Assembly (NCBI RefSeq): GCF_001307315.1
Contig: NZ_LGUC01000001.1
Coordinates: 2,232,001-2,296,000 of the forward strand
Length of the DNA: 64,000 bases
Direction of reading: 5' to 3'
DNA from: Halolamina pelagica
Lineage (GTDB): Archaea; Halobacteriota; Halobacteria; Halobacteriales; Haloferacaceae
Shown: positions 25,621 to 36,171 of the stretch, in pieces
How the letters are laid out: each line of letters begins with the position of its first letter
How positions within the stretch are numbered: position 1 is the first letter of the stretch
The notes under the pieces: generated by a model
Told to the model about the DNA's origin: nothing
The model's database searches: none
What the model saw: the letters and a program-made list of their open reading frames with translations, nothing else
Program-made: the position numbers and the translations under genes

Positions 25621-28480
25621 TAGGATTGGAAGTCCTGAAGAGTCGTACGGCTACTTTCCTCCGATTCTGTACTCGTTATAGATGCCTCATCAATATCTAA
25701 TAGGTCTCCTGTTTCGCCTGAGGCTAGATTCACAAGTAATTCTCGGTCCGGATGTTCATCAGGTAATACTTGAATCAGACTTTCAGCAGTCCTTTTGAAT
25801 GAAGTCGAATTCTGAAGGTCCCTGTCTTGCAACCAATTCCACGTGAAGTCGCTGCCCTTTGTCTTGAGTACGTTAAGTGCTGCGTGGACTGCGTCGATAT
25901 CGTACTCAAAGGAGCTGTCAGTCGGGTCAACAGGGTATGCTCGCTTTCTTCTCTTTTCCCCAGCCTCTAGTGCCGAGAAATCTCTGACGCGGTAGTCTTG
26001 GCCCTTGATAACCACGTCATCACGACTTTTACTCCATATTTTTGTGCCTTGTTTCACATCATCAATCTGAACTCCGACACCGAGGCCTAATTGACGAGCT
26101 TCATCGTAGGGCACATTTTCTGTCCCATACACTAACCACGTCAGTACATACCACGTGCTAAGTGAGTCAACAGATTCGAGGTCGCCAGATAATTCGTGTT
26201 TAATAATCACCTCGGTTACTGCTGCTCTCGCTTCGGTTAGTGCCTCTTTCGGCCGTACTGGGTTATCTCTGTCATCTACGACTGGATATTCTTGAGTGAA
26301 GACTTGCAGAGTGGGGCCGAAAGCACTGATAATCATGTCCGTCTTCGTGAGGTTATAGTCGGACTCTAGCAACTCATTGGCCTTTTGACGTGCTACAGAC
26401 CGCGTTTCATCCTTAATATCTCGCCATAGTGTCGGTGTCCGGTTTTTCGGTTTCTGTTTAGGCTTCCGACAGGTGAGAAGAAGCGTACTGTCGGCAGAAG
26501 CATTTTTTTGGACACCAATCCGATTTGGCACTTCACTAGTAATAGTGTGAGTTGCTGAGATTATGAAGCCGGAGCGTATAATGGACATAGTAAGAGAATC
26601 CCACGCGTTGACCTCTTTGTCGGTAAAGTAGATGGTTAGTGTTCCCCGGGCTGTAGAACTCGAAAAGCCTCAGAGAAGATATCACCCATTTTGTTCTCAT
26701 ATCGTTCTCTTGCGGCTTCTGCAGTAGATTGACCTTCTTCCGGATTCACAATAACCGGATTCTCCACCGCTTCATCGGTCTTGTTGGTCTCTGGAGGTCC
26801 AAAAGCATCTACGAAGATATCTCCCAAATATTCTCGGAGCCAAACATGGAATGCATCCGCTATCTCAGAATACATTATATTATCTCCGTATGGAGGGTCT
26901 ATGACAACGCTCTGGACGGATGCGTCCTCTAAAGGAAGGTCACCAGCATCGCCTTGATGCACGTCCGCTGCATCGTCAATATGGTCCACGTAATCTGCCG
27001 TATCTTCATAACTTTCTAGAACGTTATCGGCCTCCGACTGATAGCTGTACGTGCCCGTCATCAGATTGCTTTCCCCGAAGTGCCACTGGAATGAGAAATT
27101 ATTGTTCCCCAGCATATTGTCGGGAGAGCCATAGTCTGCAGTAATAGGATTGAGCCTTGAATTCCGACGGATTAGTTTTACAGAGATGAATGAAAGGAGT
27201 ATGAGTATCAGCTCTGACTCCTTCTCAGAATGCTGCTTGATTATATCAGCCTTCACTTCTTCAAAGGCCTCCAGATATGTAGCGTGCGTCAATAATTGTC
27301 TTGGGCTGTACACATCACGCCATTGCTCTACACCGTATGGAACTGCTCGGTCGTAATACCCCTCATAGCGCTCAGTAGCTAGTAGAGTTGAAAGTCGTAG
27401 GTCAGAGTCGACCTTCTCTCTCGCCCTTTGTATGGCCTCTTTATCAGCTTTCCTTGGTGAATGGTACTTGGTTCCTGCAATGGTCTTTTCGTACCTCACA
27501 CCACACACTTCAAACTCAAATTCTCCATTATTGAACAATTCAACAATTTCTGACCGTTCCGTTACTACCTCACAAAATGGACATTCTGCGTCTCCTCCGC
27601 TCACAGAACCACCGCTCGGGTCATAACCTTCTCTGGTATCCGTCTTTGAGGGGTCAATAACCTGAAATTCAAGCTCCCCTTCGTTCAGAGTTGGGTAGAT
27701 TGCAGCATCGCGTCTCCGATTAAAGTACCATCTATTCGATATTGGGAGCCTTTCACCACATGATGGACACTTGATACTGTATGCTCGGTAATAGTGGTCT
27801 GGGGCGATACCATTTCGCTTCGGGAAATATTCCTCCAGTTCTTCCCGAACCTTTGCTTCAATGTCCTCCATCCATTCACGCACATCGGATTCAATTGACC
27901 CCACCGTGGGTGCGTAGTCTAGGATGACTTTGTTCAGCAACCATGCAACCGGATTCAGTTCATTCGCAATTGTGGGCAACCCATATCTCAAAGATTCGAG
28001 AGGTATTGTGCCTCCTCCCGAAGTGGGGTCAATAACCGTTGGAAGCTCTCCGTCCCACTGCTCTCTCAGAGTGTCATGGAATTCAGATAATCTATTCTCT
28101 GATGGGACTCGGCGGTGGGGATAGTCATATTCAAAGTGTTCTTCTATGCTACCGCTGCGATTGTCCTTTGTCGAGTACTTCTGAAGAACATAATCGGAGA
28201 TACTCCCACTTAGTTTCTTATTTGGCCCGACACACATGAGCTTCAGTAGCTCATCGTTTGTCGTGTCCTCCGGGAGGATAGACGCTAGTAACGCTAGTCG
28301 AGTTGCTGCAGTAGGCCGGCGTGCAAACCATTTGAAGATATTCCGATGGGGAGACATTGTTTCAGGATTTGCCTCCTTCAGACATTCAATCCCTACTGTT
28401 TTCGTAGGAAGAATAGTCTCAGCTTTCACTGGCCGAAATTCACTATCGTCGGATTTCATGGGTTTGTTATTGTTAGTCAT
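25620..28480 (-). CDS. DUF1156 DNA methyltransferase of Hma-like operon (frameshifted)
   Basis: About 953 aa with one base restored in the C4 run at 26644-26647, joining VLQPGG to TLTIYFTDKEVNAWDSLT, the expected family sequence. The N-terminus HRNIFKWFARRPTAATRLALL is the DUF1156 signature. The SAM-binding motif is DPTSGGG (151-157), and the catalytic motif is DPPYGD near residue 528, as in amino-methyltransferases of N6-adenine or N4-cytosine type. CPSCG and CPFC pairs form zinc knuckles inside. It would mark self DNA. Base composition is much more AT-rich than in the adjoining operon genes, with borders near the gene ends. Starts 2 bp after the previous stop. Confidence 0.88.
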
Positions 28481-28482
28481 TA

Positions 28483-29115
28483 TTACAGATGTCCTGCTAG
28501 AAGTACTCTGAGTGCCTTGATGCCATTTTCGCTGGATGGAGACCGGCACTTCGCGTGCCAGTAGTAGCACTCCTCCAGACTCATCCGGGCGATACTGTCC
28601 GCGACGGTCGTCAGCTTCTCGTACTTCTGGAGGCGCTTCATCGCGAGGAACGCGATAGTCAACCGAACCCCACCGCTCTCCGAGAGGACGACCGAGCCCT
28701 CCCCGCGCATCACGAAGTCGGTGTCAATCCCGCTGTCGGTCAGCACGTCGCGGACCAGTCGGTGGACCGCCTGCTGACGGCTGTCGGCGAGGGTGGTGAT
28801 TTTCAGCGCGCACCAGTCGTCCCAGTTCCAGTCGTTGGGCGCACGGGCTGACGGCGCGCCAACGCCGGAGAGGTCGAGGACGCCGGTTGAGTCCTCCTCC
28901 GCGTCCGGAATCGCGTCCGTGATACCGGTCCGCGTGAGCCGCCGATTGCTGTTCGCGCGGCTGAACCGCTTCTGGCGTCCGTCGGCGAGGTCCTCGGGAA
29001 TCAGTTCGTAGAGCGTGAGGCCGGCGTCGTCGCCCAGTCGACGCGTCAGGGCGAACGTCGGTCGACCGCCGTACATGCTGCTGCCGTAGGCGAACGACTC
29101 CGCCTCGACACTCAT
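28483..29115 (-). CDS. Small partner protein of Hma-like operon (DUF7680-like)
   Basis: A 210-aa protein between the ATPase and methylase genes. It overlaps the ATPase stop by four bases (ATGA) and ends 2 bp before the methylase start. It begins MSVEAESFAYGSSMYGGRPTF and continues with mixed alpha/beta sequence, with WNWDDWCALKITTLADSRQQA and a C-terminal helix MSLEECYYWHAKC. It resembles a family I know as DUF7680, found with DUF499/DUF1156 genes. There is no enzyme motif. Probably a structural or adaptor part of the complex. The last ~60 bp already turn AT-rich like the methylase gene. Confidence 0.65.
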   Translation of the reverse strand: MSVEAESFAYGSSMYGGRPTFALTRRLGDDAGLTLYELIPEDLADGRQKRFSRANSNRRLTRTGITDAIPDAEEDSTGVLDLSGVGAPSARAPNDWNWDDWCALKITTLADSRQQAVHRLVRDVLTDSGIDTDFVMRGEGSVVLSESGGVRLTIAFLAMKRLQKYEKLTTVADSIARMSLEECYYWHAKCRSPSSENGIKALRVLLAGHL

Positions 29116-32100
29116 GCACTCACCTCGCCGCTCTGTTCTGACGCCTCTTTCACGATACCCGAGACCACCAGTTCGAGGTTGTTAATCCCACCGAGGGAAT
29201 CGAGTGCTTCCTCCAGCGCGTTGAGGGTGGCCTCGCGGGAGTTGTCCTCCATCGACGCCGCGTCGACCATCAGGACAGCCTCGCCTTCCGAGTCGCCGCC
29301 GGCGCTAATGAAGCTCTCCGGGATGTGGCTCGTGCCGAAGTGGTTCGCGAACTCGTCGACGGAGCCCTCGAAGCCAGCCTCGAAGACGCTACCCGCGGTG
29401 TCGGCACCTTCCGCGACGTACTCGAACACGATTGAGGTCGCGTCGCCGATACCCTCCAAGTCCTTGAGCGTGTTCGAGATGAACCACGCTCGCTCCCAGA
29501 CTTGGTCGCCCTCCAGTTCGATTTCGATGGAGTCGACCTCGACGACGATGTCGCTGCTGGACACGTCGTAGTTGTCCCGAAGGCTCATCTTCCGCTGGTC
29601 GATGGCACTGTTGACCTCCGAGAACGCCCCGGTTACGGCCTTCGGGGTGTCCGTTCGAGCGTTGAACGAAAGCTCGGACCGCGTGGTCGGTTCGCTGATT
29701 CCGCCACCGCCGCCACCACCACCGCCGCTGCCCCGCCGCCGATATCGTCCTCTTCCTCTTCTCCACCTTCGTCGTCTTCTTCCTCTACCGGGAAGGTGAG
29801 CTCCTGTGCGTCAAGCAGCTTCTCGCCGTCGCCGTAGATGTGGTGCTCGTCGCTAATCAGAACACTCGACATCGGGAGGCTCGTGGCCATCTCCTCGGCG
29901 TCGGCGAGTGTCTTCTCCCCTTCGGGAGTGGTGACCGACATAATCTCCGAGCAGTACCCCTGCTCGGCGTCCTCGTCCCAGAAGACGAACGAGGACATGC
30001 TGGTCAAGTCCTCGTCGTCGCCGCCGTCCTTCCCGACGGTGATGTCGCGGATGGTCGCGCGGAGCGGTCGCGGGTCGAGGAGAATTCGGATGTCCGTTCG
30101 CTTGGAGACGAGCTTCCGGATTTCCAGCGTGGTCATCGAGTCCGGGTCCGACTGCCAGATACGGGTTCGGAACCACGTCGTCCCCAGCGCGCCTTCGTCC
30201 TGCGTGATGAGCTTGTCGAGGCTTTCGAGGTTCTCGAAGACGATGTCGTGCAGGTCCGAACTGTCGTTGACGGAGTCGATGGTCTCGTTCGACAGCCCGC
30301 CGGAGTCCGGGTAGTAGAGGTGCCGGTAGGACTGTCGGACGGATTCCCCGAGGAGGGCAGACTCCTTCTGAAGACGTTCGTCGAGGTCGTCCCGCTGGGC
30401 ACTGTTGAGCTCGGCCTCCCACGCTTCCCCGTTCAGAATCCGCTCCATCGCTTTCACGCGACGGGCGTGGTTGAGCGCGCCATCCGTTTCCTGCTCGCCA
30501 GCGACGAGGAACACGACGTTGTTCCGGTAGACGCGCTTCTTCTCCGAGCCCGGAGAGTTGCCCGTCTTGTTGGCCAGTGTCTGCAGGAGTTCAGGCGGCT
30601 CGTCGAGGTCACCCGTGACGGTCACCGCGTCGAAGCCCATCACACAGAGCCGCACTGTGTCGTACTCGTCTGGGACCTCATACGGTGCCTGTGGGTCGTA
30701 GATTGTCTCGAAGACGCCACCACCGAGCGCGCCCCGAATCGACTGTTCGAGTCGGTTCCGGGCGACACCGGCCTCGATTTGCTGTGCCTCGTTCGTGATG
30801 AGCTTCGAAATCTTGGGTTCGCCCTTGAACCGGAGGAGACCGTTCTCCGTCTCGTACAGGAAGAACGCCTCCGTATCGGGGTTCGAGCCCGTCTCGTTCA
30901 AGTTCTTCAGGGCGTCGCGGTAGTGGTCGAGTTCGACGCCGGGCTCCAGAATCATCTCCCAGAGCTTCCGGCGGTTCACCCCACGGCCACGATTACCCCG
31001 GATACGATGCTCTTCCAGAGGATGCTCGTCCCCAGATGGGTCGCAATCGGTGGGTGACCCATCGGCGTCCAGTTCTCGTCCTCGTACTGGCAGGCCGCCT
31101 TACCCTCCCTCGTGAACACGTCGGACTTGGAAGCTGTCCGGAGGTCTTGGTCGATGTGTTCGAAGAGTTCGAGAAGCGTCGACCAGACGTACTCATCGGA
31201 CGGATGCATATCGAACGCCCGCACGAGGTGACGCTGGTCGTTGGTCCCCTCGTCGTCGTCCCAGATTCGGTGAACGGCTCGTGAGACTAGCTTGAGTGCC
31301 CCGCGGGTCCGCTGGAAGTTCGGCAGCGTGTCTATCTCCTTCCCGAGCAGGTCGATGAGGGTCGGGTGGAATGGGTACGTCCGTTCGAGCTGGTCACGGA
31401 ACTCCGCCTTCGTCACCCTGTCCGGGAGCTCGTCTTCGAATCGACGGTAGTAGTTCTGGTACTCCTCGGCGACTTCGGAAGCCACGCTGTCGTCGACGGA
31501 CTCGAACAGGCGGTGACGGAGGACAGCTGCCACCTCGTCGTCCTCAGTCGGCGTGACGGAGTGCTCTGTGCGCTCGGAGATGTCGTCGAGGTCGTCGATG
31601 AGCTCCTGAACCTCCTGCGCTCGCTCCTCGAACGCGGTGGCGGAGACCGAGAGGATGACCGTCACTGCGTCGCTGTTCTGACTGGCACGCATCAGCGACC
31701 ACAGGAAGGAGTTCGTCTGGTCGGCCAGCGTCGACTCTTCGACGCCGACGGCCGCCGCCTGTTCGAAGTATTGCGCGACCTCGTCGATAAGGACGAGACC
31801 CGGGTCGTCGAGCGTATCGAAGAGGTCGACGATGTCGGACTCTCCGGGGGCGATTTGCTCGTCGTCGTACTCGCTGAATTTCGCGTATCCTTCTGCACCC
31901 GCCAGCTGGTAGGCGAGCTCGCCCCACATCGTCTGCGTATTGGGGGCGTTCTCGTCTTCCTTGTTGCACTTGGCGTTGGTCGCGCTGACGTAACCTCCCT
32001 CGAACACGGCAGTCCGAACAGAAAGGTCGTCTTTGATGCTCTCGAACTCCTCCCGCACCTCTTCGTCGACGATGTACTTGTCGAGGTCTTCGACTGCTCC

Positions 32101-32436
32101 CGGGTTTCGAGAGAAGTGGTAGGCGGCTATCTGCGAGTGGGTCTTCCCGCCGCCGAACACGGTGTCAAGCGAGAGCAGGCCGTCCGCCCCGCTGAACTCA
32201 CCAGCTTCCTTGCCGGCGTATCGCTTTGCGAGGAGGGTGAGCAAGTCCTGCAGACCGTCAGTCGCGTACGTTTTCGAGAAGAACGTATCCGGGTCACCGT
32301 AGATGTCCGGTGCTTCGTCGGGCCTGAACACCACGTCCGAGAGCTTCGCAGCGAACTCGTTCTCCGAGAGCGTTCCCGACAGCACGTCGTCGTGGGGAAC
32401 ACACGACTCGAAGAGGGTAGGAATTTCAGGAGCCAT
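29112..32436 (-). CDS. DUF499 AAA-type ATPase of Hma-like operon (two frameshifts)
   Basis: About 1108 aa when one base is restored in each of two C4 runs: 30996-30999 (joining KSIVSGG to NRGRGVNRRKLWEMILE) and 29731-29734 (joining DDIGGG through a Gly-rich linker to GISEPTTRSELSF). Walker A is VFGGGKTH at ~93-100, and Walker B is GLVLIDEVAQYF around 212. These and the N-terminal LFESCVPHDDVLSG identify DUF499. DUF499 ATPases couple with DUF1156 methylases. The C-terminus after the glycine linker is a separate folded domain. First gene of the operon, overlapping the next by four bases. Promoter region is 32437-32783. Confidence 0.85.
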
Positions 32437-32783
32437 CTGGTGTTGGTAGTAGCGATGTAGGGGGTCAGTAAATTAGTTGCGTCTGTGAGATGAGTCTCAC
32501 CTACTGTTCCCATAGCCTCATTCGATAAGGAAGGGAGATACTGGAAGTGTTCGCACCCAAGGAGACGAATGTCGTCCCAATAGGTGGGACCACCCTGTTC
32601 CACAGATGCCACTATTCAAGCGGTCTACGGTATTGTGGCACCACAAATCGATAGACTACGAGGGATTCAAGGGGAAAGTATATTTTCGGATACACCATCA
32701 ACCATAGTGTTAGTTCCCTGTCTGGCGTTCACTGCGGTTCGATTCCGTGGCGAGGATTGCCCTGAGAAAGGGTGTGAAATGCA
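32437..32783. promoter_or_regulatory. Divergent promoter region with palindromes
   Basis: A 347-bp non-coding stretch between the DUF499 operon and the small gene at 32784. It contains a perfect dyad GTGAGA-4-TCTCAC (32485-32490 with 32495-32500), ~50-65 bp upstream of the operon start, and GGTGG-2-CCACC near 32583-32594. An AT-rich patch (AGTAAATTAG) near 32468 may be the operon's TATA box. Repressor control of the operon is plausible. Confidence 0.45.
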
Positions 32784-33131
32784 ATGTCCGTAAATTGGCA
32801 ACAGAAACTGGAGAAAGTACAGCAGATAGAGGTGACCGACAACCTCGTTCAGAGAATATACGAGTACGTTAATCAAGATGCACCCGACCCCAGAGACTTC
32901 CACGGAACGTATCGAGTCCTGTTCACGGAGTCAGAAGAAGAACACGAGGTCGAAATGTTTTGGTGGGAATCCGGCACCGGCTGGCTGGAATACCCCGATG
33001 GCTATCTGCTAGATGTCGGATTTAGCTCGTACAACCCGGACCACTCTCGTGAGAGTATCCAAGAGCGTCTCCAAGAGGTGATTAGTGCCCGAACCCGAGA
33101 GATTGAGTCGTTTATCTCATCTGATTACTGA
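32784..33131 (+). CDS. Hypothetical protein, 115 aa
   Basis: A 115-aa soluble acidic protein, divergent from the DUF499 operon. It starts MSVNWQQKLEKVQQIEVTDN; the centre (YRVLFTESEEEHEVEMFWWE and YPDGYLLDVGFSS) is beta-rich and aromatic, with helices at both ends. No known motif. It might be a small regulator or inhibitor connected to the adjacent operon, which is a guess from position only. Confidence 0.5.
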   Translation: MSVNWQQKLEKVQQIEVTDNLVQRIYEYVNQDAPDPRDFHGTYRVLFTESEEEHEVEMFWWESGTGWLEYPDGYLLDVGFSSYNPDHSRESIQERLQEVISARTREIESFISSDY

Positions 33132-33265
33132 ATTTTGGGACAACTCACCTATGTCGATAATTTCTATTATTTCTGGAGGTATGGTATCTCTTCTCTCCCG
33201 ACAAGAGTCACACCATCTTGTATACAAGAATTGCTACTGAGTAGATGATTGGGTGTTACTCTGTC

Positions 33266-34087
33266 CTAACTACTTTGGACTAGTTTGCGAGCATTTTCGA
33301 CGCTTGGCACAAGGTCGGAGAGCACTACGAACGGAATACCCAACTGTCGGATAATGTCTTCCGGCTGAACATCGCCTGCTACCGCACGTTCGGCCCATCC
33401 TTCAGGGATTTCACCTTCCTTTTCCCACTGTTTAATCGCATTGTATGGGCCGCCATCGGGTTCTATCGAAAACTCATCGTGGTCGTAATCTACAGCGATA
33501 ATGATATCTGCGACATCATCCTTTGACTTCACGTCCAAGGCCTCGTCAATAGAATTCCATCCGTGACCTTCCCCACCGGATTCTTTCAGTTGCTGTAGTG
33601 CCACTGAGGGTTTTGTTTCAATTTCAATCGAGACGCGAGGGTAACTCGCATCCTCTAATTCTTCCTCTGGGATGTTTTGTCCTCCTGCTTCAATGAGAAC
33701 CGTCTTATATAGATACGCTCGCAAGTCACAGCGATGGTGGTCGGAGTCTCCTTCCGGAAACTCATCGATACTCACGGAACCCACCAAACCGAGCTCACGC
33801 TGATTCTCTGTTAGAATCAGGTAGGCGGTCTTAGTGGTCTCACCACACTTTCCACCCATCTGGTCGGACGGTTTAGTGAATCCGTTGAACACTGGAGGAC
33901 ATTCACGAGGCTGTCGTAGGGGATACTCAGTCTCGTCTCCAGTTGGTTGGTTACGCTCACTTGGCGGCTTGAATCTGTCTGGTGTACAATCCAGACAGAG
34001 TGTCCGCTCTATCTCTGACGTGTCTACGCTGAACGACTTTGTCATCGGTGGTTGCGTGCTACCACAGTTATCACAGCTATCGGTCAT
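33266..34087 (-). CDS. Hypothetical protein with N-terminal zinc ribbon, 273 aa
   Basis: Residues 1-35 hold a zinc ribbon (Cys5/Cys8 in CDNCG and Cys31/Cys34 in LCLDC). The rest is acidic and soluble. A central YLILTENQRELGLVGSVSID and YPRVSIEIETKPSVALQQL look like beta-alpha units, and DIIIAVDYDHDEFSIEPDGG precedes a C-terminal part ending VLSDLVPSVENARKLV. No catalytic motif that I recognise. It is alone on the minus strand, with an ~830-bp gap upstream. Confidence 0.55.
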   Translation of the reverse strand: MTDSCDNCGSTQPPMTKSFSVDTSEIERTLCLDCTPDRFKPPSERNQPTGDETEYPLRQPRECPPVFNGFTKPSDQMGGKCGETTKTAYLILTENQRELGLVGSVSIDEFPEGDSDHHRCDLRAYLYKTVLIEAGGQNIPEEELEDASYPRVSIEIETKPSVALQQLKESGGEGHGWNSIDEALDVKSKDDVADIIIAVDYDHDEFSIEPDGGPYNAIKQWEKEGEIPEGWAERAVAGDVQPEDIIRQLGIPFVVLSDLVPSVENARKLVQSS

Positions 34088-34914
34088 TGATATCTGGAAC
34101 CCACTTGTTTTCCGCGGTTTGTTCGTTGAATTTCATCTAAAGAGAGCAGGGGACGTGGGTACTTAAACATGTAAGAAATCATATATGCTTATTTCGGGAA
34201 TGGCAGAGTGCGACGCCTTACGATTTGCCTGTGACAAAATGTGCTGAGAATGTAGGGGCATTAGCGGTGTTGTTACCCGTGTTATCTACCACACCCTTCT
34301 CGCAGTTATGGGGTTCATCTCTATCTCAGAGGCCCTGTTGAATGGGCAGTACATCCCGCCCCATATTCGTCAGAATATACCAAACAGGAATTGGAATTTC
34401 ACCTATTGCGACCTGTTCTTCAACTGGAAGTGATTTCTCCCAGTGATTGAAAAGTGTTGACTCAATCGAATTTATGAGGACCTTTGCTACCAATCCTGAC
34501 GGAATTACAACCTACCAGTGTTGGCAGGTGGATTGCGAGGATAACCGACAGTGGGGCCCCGTGGGACCCCCTGTAGGTAGTATACCCTCGGCTAACCGAG
34601 GTTGTGTAATAGGGAAGTACAGAGAGTTTCCGGCGTGATTGTTGCTTATTTTCTTTGTTTAGTACGCTGGACCGGGGGTCTACTACCAAAACTCCGCGAA
34701 TCGGACCTGCCAACACTGGTAGGTCGGTAGTTCCCCGCAATCGAAGGGGCCTCGGCTCCCTCTTCGGCGTCTCTACTGTACTAATTCGTACGTCTCAGGC
34801 GTATATACTGTTTCCGTATTGAGTATGGATACCACGGTTTGACGGCACGGACAGGATACTCCCTCGCATACGTAGCATACCTAATACAAACGACGCGTAT
34901 CCGGAGCAACAGGT
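34088..34914. other. Long non-coding stretch with a structured inverted repeat
   Basis: No frame here looks like a real gene: the 63-aa and 92-aa frames overlap each other on opposite strands inside an inverted repeat. The left third (34088-34440) is featureless AT-rich DNA. The centre contains the inverted repeat described separately. The right part leads to the lipoprotein gene. Confidence 0.5.
34510..34724. repeat. 215-bp element with perfect 20-bp inverted ends
   Basis: The arms ACCTACCAGTGTTGGCAGGT (34510-34529) and its exact reverse complement (34705-34724) enclose 175 bp without a gene. Inside are a short hairpin CCTCGG-4-CCGAGG (about 34586-34601) and a G/C-rich foldback near 34553-34575. 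No direct target repeat is visible outside the arms. It may be a MITE-like remnant whose parent transposon is absent here, or a region that folds into structured RNA. Confidence 0.6.
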
Positions 34915-35900
34915 ATGGAGAGAAGAAAATACCTACTCAGCGCCGGGACAGTAGCAGTATCGGCGGTGGCAGGTTGTCTAGGAGGAGGGTCCGTTGAACC
35001 GACTTTCGAGATTATAGCCGACCCACCCACGCAGGTGCAGGTGACAGACATCACTGCGGAGCCGGATTCAAGCGAGCTAACGGGAGAGGGTCTCGTCGTA
35101 TCCGGCACGCTGGAGAATACTGGAGATGTCGATATCCGTGTCCCACGGATTGATGCAGTATTCTACGGCGAAGAGGATGTCCGGTTGGATGATAGCTACA
35201 ACTTTGGCGAAACCAGCGAAACAATCGCTCCCGGAGAGAAGGTGCGATTTGAGGTAGTCTATCTCGGAGACCCGTCGGAGGTCTCCCGGTACACACTCGC
35301 GTTTTCTGATTCAACACCGGGGTACTCGACGACTTCGACGCCAACCGACACGGAGACCCCAACGCCAACTCCGGAACCAGTGGAAGAGTCTTTCTCGGAT
35401 GGCTTCGAGACAGTGGAGATTGATTCCAGCCCAGACTGGACTCTCGACCTACGAGATAAACGAGCAACCTCCCAGCTGGAAGCGGATGCGAGAATTGTTG
35501 CAGAGTCGGCCCCGACGGCGGAGACCACTCTCTCGCGATTTCGACCTCCAATGGAGGTTATTCGATAGTCTCGACATCACAGACGTTCCGATGGGATGCA
35601 CCGTGGGTCTTCACAGGTCTGTTCAAAGCGGATGTGGCCGACCCGCGCCGTGCAACCCATCTTCTCCGCCTCTACGGAGGCAATATAGAACTCAGATTAG
35701 GGTTCGATAGGTCAGTTGCTGGCGTTTGGGGAGAAGCTGTCCAGCCAACCGATGTTGATATCGGTGAATGGACAGACGACACGTGGTATTCCTACACCTG
35801 TGAACACGACGGCGACGGAGAATATGCCCTCTTCGTCTGGGAAGCCGCCGATTCACGCCCTGAGGACCCGACTGTGACTGCAAGGGTAACCCCCAAGTGA
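34915..35900 (+). CDS. Secreted lipoprotein with Thr/Pro linker (frameshifted)
   Basis: About 328 aa with one base restored in the C4 run at 35510-35513, joining AESAP to DGGDHSLAISTSNGGYSIV. Residues 1-21 are a lipoprotein/Tat-like signal (MERRKYLLSAGTVAVSAVAGC, Cys21 lipobox; twin Arg preceded by Glu). Then follow an Ig-like domain (SGTLENTGDVDIRVPRIDA...), a Thr/Pro linker (TSTPTDTETPTPTPEP) and a C-terminal domain that looks like a carbohydrate-binding or LamG-like sandwich. It is extracellular. Such linkers are typical of haloarchaeal exported proteins. Cargo of the element; role unknown. Confidence 0.7.
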
Positions 35901-36171
35901 TGACGAACAACGCTTCGAGATATGGACGTACGCAGGTGGGGAGTTCAGTGTGAATCACGCGTTCGTCTCATACGAGACCTTGTAGCAACTCTGGAGCCCC
36001 CTTCGGGCTCATCCCCCAGTCCGTCTATATGTTGTATCCTTACCTGACTCGGCAAAACGCATTCAGTCACCCTAAGGTCGTAAGCGCGAATCCCAACCAG
36101 ACTACACTCCCAATCCAAACATTTGGAGTGGCCCAAATTATTTGAGTGACGGCTGTCTAGCATGGCTAGAG

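Noticed and set aside
31366..32460. 364-aa open frame on the plus strand opposite DUF499
   Set aside because: Shadow of the ATPase gene, whose Walker A and B motifs are on the minus strand; no family features in the plus-strand translation.
34447..34740. 63-aa plus-strand and 92-aa minus-strand open frames
   Set aside because: Both run through the inverted-repeat unit, overlap each other on opposite strands, and lack protein-like composition.
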